Made by a program: the position numbers and the translations under genes
NCBI RefSeq assembly: GCF_011806405.1
Contig: NZ_JAATOW010000005.1
Coordinates: 62,001 to 126,000, forward strand
Source of the DNA: Pseudooceanicola sp. HF7
Lineage (GTDB): Bacteria; Pseudomonadota; Alphaproteobacteria; Rhodobacterales; Rhodobacteraceae
Direction: 5' to 3'
DNA length: 64,000 bases
In this document: piece after piece, positions 43,614 to 51,394 of the stretch
Numbering within the stretch: the stretch's first letter is position 1
Layout of the letters: the number at the start of each line of letters is the position of its first letter
Notes under the pieces: generated by a model
Told to the model about the DNA's origin: nothing
Databases searched by the model: none
What the model saw: the letters and a program-made list of their open reading frames with translations, nothing else

Positions 43614-44930
43614 TTACAGCAGGGGCGGCGGCAGAGGGCGGATCTTCAGGCGGGTGATGCGGTTGTCCTTGCGCGCCGTGACCTCGAAGCGGAAGCCGTG
43701 GAAGGCAAAGACCTGGCCCACGGTGGGGATCATCTGGGCCTCGTGGATCACAAGGCCGGCGATGGTATTGGCCTCTTCATCCGGCAGGGTCCATTCCATC
43801 GCCCGGTTGAGGTCGCGGATCGTCATCGCGCCATCGACGATGTACTGGCCATCCGATCCCTTGCGCACGATCTCCTCGGGTGCGGCGGGGTCGTGTTCAT
43901 CGGTGATCTCGCCCACGATCTCTTCCAGGATGTCTTCCAGGGTGATCAGACCCTGGAGTGAGCCATATTCATCCACCACCAGCGCGAAGTGCGTCTTCAG
44001 CCTCAGGAACTGGCGCATCTGTTCGTCCAGCGTCGTGGTTTCGGGCACGAAGTAGGGCTGCATCATCACGTCGGAAAGCTTGAAATCCTTCAGCGCCTCG
44101 CTGCGCGGCGTATCCACCTGGCGCAGGGAATAGATCGAGCGCAGCAGGTCCTTGGCGTGCAGGATGCCGATGATGTTCTCCGGCTCGTCCTGGAAGACGG
44201 GGATGCGGGTGTGGTTCGATTTCAGGCAGTGGGTCAGGATGTCCTGCGGGCTGTCATCGGCATTGATCGTCTCGATCCGGGAGCGGTGCAGCATGATCTC
44301 TTCGACGGTCCGGTCGCTCAGGTCCAGCGCACCCAGGATGCGGTCGCGGTCTTCCTTTTCCACGATCCCCTCGGAATGGCCCAGGTGGAGCGCGCCGGCG
44401 ATTTCCTCTCGCACGGCCAGGATGTGGCTGTCCGGGTCGATCCGCACGCCGAAGACGCGCAGCACCGCGCGCACCAGAAGGCGCACTGCCGAGACGACAG
44501 GAGAGAAGACGCGAATGCAGATGGCGATGGGTGCTGCCACGGAAGAGGCCGCGGCCTCGGCATTGGTAATCGCGTATGTCTTGGGCAGCACTTCCGCGAA
44601 GATCAGCACCAGCAGCGTCATGACCAGCGTCGCCAGGGCCACGCCGCTGTCCCCGAACAGCGCCGTGAACAGGGAGGTGGTGAGCGAGGTCGCCAGGATG
44701 TTGACCAGGTTGTTGCCCAGCAGGACGGAGCCGATCAGGCGTTCGTTGTCCTCTGTAATCGTCAGCGCGCGCTGTGCGCCGCGCGATCCCTTGTCCGCCA
44801 GCGCGCGCAGTTTCCCACGCGAGGCCGCCGTCAGCGCGGTTTCGGAGCCCGAGAAGAAGGCAGAGCAGACCAGAAGTAACAGGATCGCCCCGGCGGTGAT
44901 CCAGAATGTCAGTTCGATACCGGAGTCCAT
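43614..44930 (-). CDS. CNNM/CorC-type CBS-domain membrane protein (hemolysin family)
   Basis: The 438-residue protein has an N-terminal CNNM transporter domain with four hydrophobic helices (about 8-165; motif F-F-S-G-S-E-T-A-L, L-G-N-N-L-V-N-I), a tandem CBS pair (about 205-335; M-L-H-R-S-R-I, D-E-Y-G-S-L-Q-G-L-I-T-L-E-D-I-L-E-E-I-V-G-E) and a C-terminal CorC/HlyC domain (DGAMTIRDLNRAM). Family members handle Mg2+ or Co2+ at the membrane; a hemolysin role is doubtful. Normal length, no missing part. Confidence 0.92.
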   Translation of the reverse strand: MDSGIELTFWITAGAILLLLVCSAFFSGSETALTAASRGKLRALADKGSRGAQRALTITEDNERLIGSVLLGNNLVNILATSLTTSLFTALFGDSGVALATLVMTLLVLIFAEVLPKTYAITNAEAAASSVAAPIAICIRVFSPVVSAVRLLVRAVLRVFGVRIDPDSHILAVREEIAGALHLGHSEGIVEKEDRDRILGALDLSDRTVEEIMLHRSRIETINADDSPQDILTHCLKSNHTRIPVFQDEPENIIGILHAKDLLRSIYSLRQVDTPRSEALKDFKLSDVMMQPYFVPETTTLDEQMRQFLRLKTHFALVVDEYGSLQGLITLEDILEEIVGEITDEHDPAAPEEIVRKGSDGQYIVDGAMTIRDLNRAMEWTLPDEEANTIAGLVIHEAQMIPTVGQVFAFHGFRFEVTARKDNRITRLKIRPLPPPLL

Positions 44931-45008
44931 ATGCCTTCAGGCCCTCTTGATTGGCGGGCCGGAAAGGCCCCTGTGTTCCAGCGGTTATGGGGTCAGCCCC
45001 GGCGGGTT

Positions 45009-46022
45009 TCAAGCCTTGCCATGGTCCGGCGCAGGGGGGTTCACGGCGCCGTCATCGGGGTCCGGCGCGGGGATGTCCTGCGGCGGGGGGCGGTTGAGCG
45101 GGTGGTTGTCTTCCACCAGCTCCTTCAGGCGGTCTTCCAGCACATGAGTGTAGATTTCCGTGGTGGTGAGGTCCGCGTGCCCCAGCAGGGTCTGGATGGC
45201 GCGCAGATCGGCGCCGTTGGCCAGCAGGTGGGTGGCGAAGGCATGGCGCAGACGGTGCGGCGTCACCCGGTCCGGAGAGACGCCCGCGGCTAGCGCGATT
45301 TCCTTGATCAGCAGGTAAAAGCGATGCCGGGTCAGGTGCCCTTCGCGCGAGCGCGAGGGGAAGAGAAAGCGCGAAGGCGGCTTGCCGGCAAGGCGCGCCA
45401 CCTCCTGGGCCGCGTCGCGTTCGGCCAACCAGGACGCCAGCGCATCCTGTGCCGGCATCGACAGCGGCACCAGCCGTTCGCGCCCGCCCTTGCCCTGCAC
45501 CAGCAGCATCTCTGGCCGGCCACGGGCGGCGGAGACGGGCAGGGTGACCAGCTCTGTCACCCGCATTCCGGTAGCATAGAGCAGCTCGACAAGGCAGGTG
45601 TTGCGCAGCTGGTCGGCAGGCGTGCGCCCGATGTCGCGGGCCGCCGTCAACAGGCGGTCGACCTCGTCCGTGGTGAGGGTCTGGGGCAGGCTGCGCGCGC
45701 GGCCCGGTCCCTTGATGCGGATGGCCGGGTTGTCGTCACGCCAGCCCTCCTCGAAGGCGAAGCGGTAGAGCTGGCGGATGGCCGAAAGGCGCCGCGCACG
45801 GGTGGCGCGGGACAGCCCCTGGGCATCGCAGAAGACCAGGTAGCCCTCCACATCGCCCTGGGTGGCGGTCTGCCAGCCCTTGCCCTTGCCCGTCAGCCAG
45901 TCGCGTGTGTCCTTCAGGTCGCGGCCATAGGCCAGCAGGGTGTTGCGCGCCGCGCCGGCCTCTGCCGCCTGGGCATCCAGGAAAGCGGGCAGCCAGCGGT
46001 CTTCGGGCACCGGATCGGCCAT
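45009..46022 (-). CDS. xerD: Tyrosine recombinase XerD
   Basis: XerD with XerC resolves chromosome dimers at dif. The 337-residue protein has an N-terminal SAM-like core-binding domain (about 10-95) and the catalytic domain with all residues: A-T-G-M-R-V-T-E (Arg), G-K-G-G-R-E-R (Lys), H-R-L-R-H (His/Arg), G-H-A-D-L-T-T-T-E-I-Y-T-H (His and Tyr nucleophile). The long C-terminal tail (PLNRPPPQDIPAPDPDD) is unusual. The gene overlaps the upstream gene by the ATG/TCA of adjacent codons. It is a core gene, not the island integrase. Confidence 0.93.
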   Translation of the reverse strand: MADPVPEDRWLPAFLDAQAAEAGAARNTLLAYGRDLKDTRDWLTGKGKGWQTATQGDVEGYLVFCDAQGLSRATRARRLSAIRQLYRFAFEEGWRDDNPAIRIKGPGRARSLPQTLTTDEVDRLLTAARDIGRTPADQLRNTCLVELLYATGMRVTELVTLPVSAARGRPEMLLVQGKGGRERLVPLSMPAQDALASWLAERDAAQEVARLAGKPPSRFLFPSRSREGHLTRHRFYLLIKEIALAAGVSPDRVTPHRLRHAFATHLLANGADLRAIQTLLGHADLTTTEIYTHVLEDRLKELVEDNHPLNRPPPQDIPAPDPDDGAVNPPAPDHGKA

Positions 46023-47893
46023 CAGCCGCGCCGTTCCAGCAGCAGCAGTTGCAGCGCGCCACGGCGGGCCGTTTCCTCAAGCCCCATGGCGCGGAAACCG
46101 GCCAGGGCGGCCTCTGCATCCTTCATCTCGCCCTCCATGGCATTGCCGTAAAGGCGCATGGCGACCAGGATCGCCTCTCCCAAACGGCCCTCGTTGAGAA
46201 GCGAGAGGATGCGCGCGGGCGGCCGGGTGGAGGGATCAAAGCCCCGCGCCACCGCATCCGAGGCGCGGTTGTAGGGCCGGGCGTCCTGCGGTTTGCCGGC
46301 GGCGAGCGCCAGGAGGAAGGCGCCTTCGGCCCCGCGTGGGGCAAGCGTGTCTGCCTGGATCGCGGGTTCGGGCGCCAGGAGGGCGGCGCGGAAGGCGATG
46401 TTGCCGGCCGTGCCCGGGGCGTCGGCGAACTCTGCCAGCCGTTCGCCGTAGATCTGGGCAAAGGGCACTTCAAGCTCGACCTCCGTGGCGGCCTGCCAGG
46501 CGCCCGGAAGGGCCTTCAGGACGGCCGCGCGGCGATCGCCCGGCGCATTCAGCGCCCGGTCCAGGGTCTGGATCGCATCGACCCGGTCCCAGATCCCGCC
46601 AGAGGCCGCCCGGCGTCCCTCTGAATAGATGCCAAGAAGCCGGTTGCCGGAGATCGCGCCGGTGGCGGCCAGCCGTTCGGCGGCCTCTAGCTGGGCCTTC
46701 CAGCCGCTGAGGCCGCGCAGGTCAGAGACCGCGAAGGCGCGGGGCAGCGAAGAGGTGGGCAGCGGTTCCCCGATCCCTTCGGACAGGCGGAACAGAAGCG
46801 GCGTGACCACGGGTGGCGGCGGCATGGGGACGGCGCCGTCATCCAGGTCATCCAGCATGAAGCGGGTCAGCAGGCGTTCCTGGTCCGGCCCGAAGCCGCC
46901 AAGCGCGGTCGCCGTGTCCAGGATCAGCGCCGCCGTGGCCCAGTCCTGTGCCCGCGCCAGGCAGAAGATCCGCGACGCGTGATCCGGTGCCAGCTCAGGC
47001 CGGTCGATCATCACCTCGCAGGCGTCGGTTTCATCCCCGGCGATCAGCGACAGGTCGAACCAGTCCGAAAACAGCGCCTTGCTGCGGTCCGGCCCGGCCA
47101 GGGTGATCAGCGCCAGCGCGGGATCCACGGCCCCCAGGGCGCGCAACTTGGCGATCCGGGCGCGCAGCAGCCGGTCTTCGCCGTCCGAGGCGGGCGGCTC
47201 TGCCTCGGCCAGAAGCAGCATGAAGAGCAGCTCCTGCATGGCGGGCGCACTATCCACGTCCAGCGCGGTGATCTGGCGCGCCAGCTCGCGGCTGTCAGCC
47301 CCTTGCCAGAGCGTGACGGGCAGGCCGGTGACGGTGGTGGGCAGCAGGCCGACGGTGGTGGCCCCGGCCTCTTCGAGGCGGCGGGTGCTCACCTGGGGGA
47401 TGCCCGCACTGTTGGTGACGGGGGGCTCTTCGGGCGCCGGTGCGCGGCGGCCGGGATCGTAGTTCGGCAGACCAACGGAGAGCGGGGCGGAGCCCTGCGG
47501 CGCGCCGGGGGCGATGCCAGGTGCAATCACCCGATCCGAGGGGCGACTGTCCAGCCATTCGATGGCCGAGAGCGGCTTTGCCGCCGCCGGAACATCAGAG
47601 GAGCGCACCTGCCGCGCGGCTGGTGCGTTGCCGGCGGGCCGGCGTACCGCATTGGAAGACGGTGCGGCCTGTCGCGGGGGCGACACCTGCGCGATTGCCC
47701 CGGAGTTTTCGCCTGGCGTCCCTGCGCCGTCGCGCCGGTCCATCAGTCCCGTGCCGGGCAGAAGCTCCAGCCCGCCGGACAATCCGCGCAAGTCAGGGCC
47801 GTCGTCCTGCGCAAGAGCGGGCAGGGCGGGCAGCGCCGCAAGGACGCTCGCCGCGCAGAGGCGGCGCAGGAGGTTCAGCCTGTCATTCGACAT
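46022..47893 (-). CDS. Periplasmic protein of unknown function with signal peptide
   Basis: The 623-residue protein has a signal peptide (basic RLNLLRRL, hydrophobic Ala-rich core, A-L-A-Q cleavage near residue 30). Then comes a disordered Pro/Ala/Arg-rich region to about 150, and a large helical, TPR-like rest (segments such as EEAGATTVGLLP and LRALGAVDPALALITLAG). No enzyme motif is seen. The ATG overlaps the 3' end of a small membrane-protein gene by 11 bp; its stop overlaps the xerD start, so the three genes form one coupled unit. An envelope assembly role is possible but not shown. Confidence 0.7.
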   Translation of the reverse strand: MSNDRLNLLRRLCAASVLAALPALPALAQDDGPDLRGLSGGLELLPGTGLMDRRDGAGTPGENSGAIAQVSPPRQAAPSSNAVRRPAGNAPAARQVRSSDVPAAAKPLSAIEWLDSRPSDRVIAPGIAPGAPQGSAPLSVGLPNYDPGRRAPAPEEPPVTNSAGIPQVSTRRLEEAGATTVGLLPTTVTGLPVTLWQGADSRELARQITALDVDSAPAMQELLFMLLLAEAEPPASDGEDRLLRARIAKLRALGAVDPALALITLAGPDRSKALFSDWFDLSLIAGDETDACEVMIDRPELAPDHASRIFCLARAQDWATAALILDTATALGGFGPDQERLLTRFMLDDLDDGAVPMPPPPVVTPLLFRLSEGIGEPLPTSSLPRAFAVSDLRGLSGWKAQLEAAERLAATGAISGNRLLGIYSEGRRAASGGIWDRVDAIQTLDRALNAPGDRRAAVLKALPGAWQAATEVELEVPFAQIYGERLAEFADAPGTAGNIAFRAALLAPEPAIQADTLAPRGAEGAFLLALAAGKPQDARPYNRASDAVARGFDPSTRPPARILSLLNEGRLGEAILVAMRLYGNAMEGEMKDAEAALAGFRAMGLEETARRGALQLLLLERRG

Positions 47894-48071
47894 CAAGTGT
47901 CAGCGGCGTGGTGATTTCCTGGGTGGGCGGGGCGAAATCCACACCAAGGAATGGACCGACATATGCATAGGCGACCAGCGCGATTCCGGCGAGGATCAGC
48001 AGATATACCAGCCACTTGATTATGCTCAGCATGAAGATGTCGCCCCATTTCCTTTTGGTTTTGCCCATCAT
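47883..48071 (-). CDS. 62-residue single-pass membrane protein
   Basis: The product starts MMGKTKRKWGDIF, a basic stretch, followed by one hydrophobic helix (W-L-V-Y-L-L-I-L-A-G-I-A-L-V-A-Y, about 20-36) and an extracytoplasmic tail with F-A-P-P-T-Q-E-I-T-T-P. By the positive-inside rule the tail faces the periplasm. The start has AAAGG 8 bases upstream; ATG at the second Met and a later M (M-L-S-I-I-K) are alternatives. It is coupled to the downstream periplasmic-protein gene by overlap and divergent from aroK. Confidence 0.7.
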   Translation of the reverse strand: MMGKTKRKWGDIFMLSIIKWLVYLLILAGIALVAYAYVGPFLGVDFAPPTQEITTPLTLDVE

Positions 48072-48154
48072 ATAGCTGGCCTTTCACGCAAGATCACGTC
48101 ATTCAGACGAGAAATTCGGGAAAAGGCAGGCAGGCGCCGAGGGCCGCGACAACG

Positions 48155-48706
48155 ATGAGCTGGAACCTCAAGAAAACGATCGTCCTCGTGGGCATGATGG
48201 GCGCGGGCAAGAGTGCCGTGGGCCGGGCCCTGGCCCAGGTCCTGCACGTGCCCTTCCGCGATTCCGATGCAGAGATCGAAAAGGCCGCGAACATGTCCGT
48301 GGCCGAGATCTTTTCCCGCGATGGAGAGGCCTTTTTTCGCCAGAAGGAATACCAGGTCATCGGCCGCCTGCTGGACGGTCAGCCCTGCGTGCTGTCCACG
48401 GGGGGCGGGGCCTTCATGAATGCCGATAATCGCCAAATCATCCATGACCGGGGGCTCTCCGTCTGGCTGGACGCGGACCTGGACCTGTTGTGGAACCGGG
48501 TGCGCCACCGCGATACCCGGCCGCTGCTGCGCACGCCTGACCCCTATGGCACGCTGAAGGCGCTCTATGAAAAGCGGGTGCCGGTCTATGCGCTGGCCGA
48601 TGTGGGTGTGCCCTCTGAACCGGGATGCAGCATCCACGAGATGGCCAAGAGAGTGGCCGCCTCTCTGTTGACCCGCCCCGATGTGCTGGAAAAGGAAGAA
48701 GCATGA
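48155..48706 (+). CDS. aroK: Shikimate kinase
   Basis: AroK phosphorylates shikimate with ATP in aromatic amino-acid synthesis. The 183-residue protein has the P-loop G-M-M-G-A-G-K-S (residues 13-20), D-S-D-A-E-I-E (Asp pair for Mg and shikimate), F-R-Q-K-E (Arg), S-T-G-G-G-A-F (shikimate-binding Gly-rich loop) and the adenine-binding R-D-T-R-P-L-L. The stop overlaps the aroB start (ATGA), so the genes are coupled. Confidence 0.96.
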   Translation: MSWNLKKTIVLVGMMGAGKSAVGRALAQVLHVPFRDSDAEIEKAANMSVAEIFSRDGEAFFRQKEYQVIGRLLDGQPCVLSTGGGAFMNADNRQIIHDRGLSVWLDADLDLLWNRVRHRDTRPLLRTPDPYGTLKALYEKRVPVYALADVGVPSEPGCSIHEMAKRVAASLLTRPDVLEKEEA

Positions 48707-49836
48707 CCGAAGTCCTGGATCAGCCGCGCGAGTCCCTGCGCGTCGAACTGGGCGCGCGCGCCTATGACATTCTGATCGGTCCCGGCCTGCTGGCCGAGGC
48801 AGGCCGCCACATGGCCCCCCTGTTGCGGCGCAAGCGCGTGGCGGTGCTGACCGATGAAACCGTGGCGCAGCTGCACCTGTCCACGCTGGAGCAGGGCCTG
48901 GCCGCCGAGGGGATCGAAATGGTCTCCCTCGCACTGCCCGCCGGCGAAGCCACCAAGGGCTGGCCGCAGTTCACCCGCGCGGTGGAATGGCTGCTGGAAC
49001 AGAAGGTCGAACGATCTGACGTCATCGTCGCCCTGGGTGGCGGCGTGATCGGGGACCTGGCCGGCTTTGCCGCCGCCGTGCTCCGCCGGGGCGTGCGCTT
49101 CGTGCAGATCCCCACCACGCTGCTGGCGCAGGTCGACAGCTCTGTCGGGGGCAAGACCGGCATCAACGCGCCCCAGGGCAAGAACCTGATCGGCGCCTTC
49201 CATCAGCCCAGCCTGGTGCTGGCCGATACCGGCATCCTGGCCACCCTTGCGCCGCGCGATTTCCTGGCCGGCTATGGAGAGGTCGTCAAATACGGGATGC
49301 TGGGCGATATCCTGTTCTTTGAATGGCTAGAGGCCATGGGTCCGAAACTGGCGGCGGGCGACATGCATGCCCGGGTCATGGCCGTCAAACGCTCTTGCGA
49401 GATGAAGGCCGAGATCGTTGCGCGCGACGAGACGGAGCAGGGCGACCGCGCGTTGCTGAACCTGGGCCATACCTTCGGCCATGCGCTTGAGGCCGCGACG
49501 GGCTATTCCGACCGGCTGCTGCACGGCGAAGGGGTTGCCATCGGCTGTGCCCTGGCCTTCGAGCTTTCGGCCCGGCTGGGCCTTTGTGCCCAGGAGGATC
49601 CCAGCCGCGTGCGCGCCCACCTGTCCGACATGGGCATGAAGGTGGACCTGTCCGATATCCCCGGCGAGCTGCCCGATGCAGAAGCGCTGCTGGCGCTGAT
49701 GGGGCAGGACAAGAAGGTGATCGATGGCCAGCTGCGCTTTATCCTGGCGCGCGGGATCGGTGAGGCCTTCGTCACCGCCGATGTGCCCCGCGATAGCGTG
49801 CTTGAGGTCCTGCAAGAGGCCCTCGCCCGTCGCTGA
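48703..49836 (+). CDS. aroB: 3-dehydroquinate synthase
   Basis: AroB makes 3-dehydroquinate from DAHP using NAD+ and Zn2+. The 377-residue protein has L-G-G-G-V-I-G-D-L-A-G-F-A-A (NAD loop, near residue 108), Q-I-P-T-T-L-L-A-Q-V-D-S-S-V-G-G-K-T, and the metal ligands E (G-Y-G-E-V-V-K-Y), H (L-N-L-G-H-T-F-G-H) and H (L-H-G-E-G-V-A). The start follows from the aroK overlap. A short tail after the stop leads into the DinB gene 138 bp on. Confidence 0.97.
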   Translation: MTEVLDQPRESLRVELGARAYDILIGPGLLAEAGRHMAPLLRRKRVAVLTDETVAQLHLSTLEQGLAAEGIEMVSLALPAGEATKGWPQFTRAVEWLLEQKVERSDVIVALGGGVIGDLAGFAAAVLRRGVRFVQIPTTLLAQVDSSVGGKTGINAPQGKNLIGAFHQPSLVLADTGILATLAPRDFLAGYGEVVKYGMLGDILFFEWLEAMGPKLAAGDMHARVMAVKRSCEMKAEIVARDETEQGDRALLNLGHTFGHALEAATGYSDRLLHGEGVAIGCALAFELSARLGLCAQEDPSRVRAHLSDMGMKVDLSDIPGELPDAEALLALMGQDKKVIDGQLRFILARGIGEAFVTADVPRDSVLEVLQEALARR

Positions 49837-49974
49837 GCGCGGCTGCAGGCGTTCGTTCGCCCGCGCCATGACCCAAATCGCAGGGCCGCAGCGGGGCGTA
49901 CCCCCCTGCGCCCCTTGCATTTTTCCCCGGCGCGCGGTGAAATCCCCCCGTCTTTGAAACGGCGGAGGCCCCCG

Positions 49975-50490
49975 ATGATCACCCCGGCCTATTGTCTGAC
50001 CATGGCGCGCTACAATGCCTGGCAGAACCGGAACATGCGCAAGGCGATGGAAACGCTCTCTCTTGAGGCGCTGACGGCAGACCGCGGTGCCTTCTTCCGC
50101 TCCATCCTGGGCACGGCGAACCACCTGCTCTGGGCCGATGCGATATGGATGTCGCGGCTGAGCACCTGGCCCAAGCCCGAGGTCCCCATCAAGGACGGCC
50201 CGCAGATGCATCCCACCCTTGGGGCCTGGTCGGCCGAGCGCTTTCGCATGGATGGTCATATCCTGGCCTGGGCAGAGAAGATCCGCGCGCTGGACCTGGT
50301 GGGGGATTTCACCTGGTTCTCAGGCGCGACCCAGAAGCAGCTGAGCCAGCCAAGGGGGCTGTTGGTGATGCAGGTCTTCAATCACCAGACGCACCACCGG
50401 GGCCAGATCCACGCAATGCTGACCCAGGCGGGCTGCAAGACCGAGGACACCGATCTGCCCTTCATGCCCAGCACCGGCCCTTGGATGTAA
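49975..50490 (+). CDS. DinB-family putative metal-dependent protein
   Basis: The 171-residue four-helix protein has the DinB metal triad: His in G-T-A-N-H-L-L-W-A-D (near residue 48) and His/His in F-N-H-Q-T-H-H-R-G-Q-I-H (near 138). Family members include thiol S-transferases and mycothiol-dependent enzymes; the substrate is unknown here. The ATG has GGAGG 8 bases upstream. In E. coli 'dinB' means DNA polymerase IV; this is a different protein. Confidence 0.85.
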   Translation: MITPAYCLTMARYNAWQNRNMRKAMETLSLEALTADRGAFFRSILGTANHLLWADAIWMSRLSTWPKPEVPIKDGPQMHPTLGAWSAERFRMDGHILAWAEKIRALDLVGDFTWFSGATQKQLSQPRGLLVMQVFNHQTHHRGQIHAMLTQAGCKTEDTDLPFMPSTGPWM

Positions 50491-50572
50491 ATCGGGGGCA
50501 GGGGCGCATCAGTTTGGCTTCGGCAACCTCTGCACCGACCTCGGCAAACCGGCCTTGCACCCATCAAACCCT

Positions 50573-50657
50573 GCGTCACCTAGCGCACCGGCGATGCAAA
50601 TTTGCTTCACGCGTGTACTTCTTTCTGGACAGCAGGGCGCGCGCCGCTAGGTGACGC
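50573..50657. repeat. Perfect 13-bp inverted repeat with central palindrome in 412-bp gap
   Basis: GCGTCACCTAGCG (50573-50585) is exactly inverted as CGCTAGGTGACGC at 50645-50657, with 59 bp between. The spacer has a perfect 10-bp palindrome, GCAAATTTGC (50596-50605). No gene is seen from 50491 to 50902. It could be a small structured RNA, an operator array for the downstream UspA/BCCT genes, or a remnant mobile end. The rest of the gap up to the uspA ribosome site (AAAGGAGGG) shows only AT-richer promoter-like DNA near 50810-50840. Confidence 0.5.
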
Positions 50658-50902
50658 CCACGGCTGCGGCTGGCGGAAATCCCGCGAAAAAACGGGACCC
50701 GGCGGTTCGTGATCGGGTGGGGCATGTCAAGAGGATGAGACGGATCTGCAAGAGGAATGGCCGGGAATGTCGCTTTCAGCGCAAGATCATTCGGCTTCCG
50801 CCTATGCCTATGTTAAGCTCTTGTTAACGTCGCGTAATAGCCGGAGACGGCCATTGCATCCGTCAGCCCGCCACAGAGCGGGGATCTGCAAAGGAGGGCA
50901 GA

Positions 50903-51316
50903 ATGTTCAAGAAAATCCTCATGCCGGTCGACCTGGCGCATCTTGAAAAGCTTGAGAAGGCTTTGAGTTGCGGCACGGAGCTTGCAAAGACATTCGACGC
51001 TGAAATTGTCTATGCCGGTGTGACCACGGCGCTTCCCGGTGCGCTGTCCCATACCCCTGCCGAATACGCCGAAAAGCTGAAGGCCTTCGCTCAGGAACAG
51101 AGCACTGCCAGCGGTGTGCGCTGTTCCTCGGTCTCCCAGATCAGCCACGACGTCTCCATCGACGTGGACAATGCGCTGCTCAAGTCAGTTGAGGAAACCG
51201 GCGCGGACCTGGTCGTGATGGCCAGCCACGTGCCGGGCATCGTGGATTACGTCTGGCCGTCCCACGGCGGGCGGTTGGCAAGTCACGCCAAGATCTCCGT
51301 CATGCTGGTGCGCTGA
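50903..51316 (+). CDS. Universal stress protein (UspA family)
   Basis: The 137-residue protein has the Usp fold: F-K-K-I-L-M-P-V-D-L-A-H at the start (Asp in the first strand), then L-V-V-M-A-S-H (near residue 110) and the C-terminal G-x-x-x-H-A-x-x-S-V-M-L-V-R. The second glycine of the ATP motif G-2x-G-9x-G(S/T) is not seen (H-G-G-R-L-A-S-H-A-K-I-S-V), so it may be a Usp that binds ATP, as in many transport-linked forms. A BCCT transporter follows after 79 bp, a pairing that suggests it modulates that transporter. Confidence 0.88.
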   Translation: MFKKILMPVDLAHLEKLEKALSCGTELAKTFDAEIVYAGVTTALPGALSHTPAEYAEKLKAFAQEQSTASGVRCSSVSQISHDVSIDVDNALLKSVEETGADLVVMASHVPGIVDYVWPSHGGRLASHAKISVMLVR

Positions 51317-51394
51317 CCCGGCAGATCACGGGGATCCGCCGCCAGGGGCTCCTCCCGCGCGGCACAGGAATTTATAATAACAAGGAGTGGACAG

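Noticed and set aside
45009-46022. XerD as the island integrase
   Set aside because: It lies 36 kb from the island among core genes and has the standard chromosomal XerD layout.
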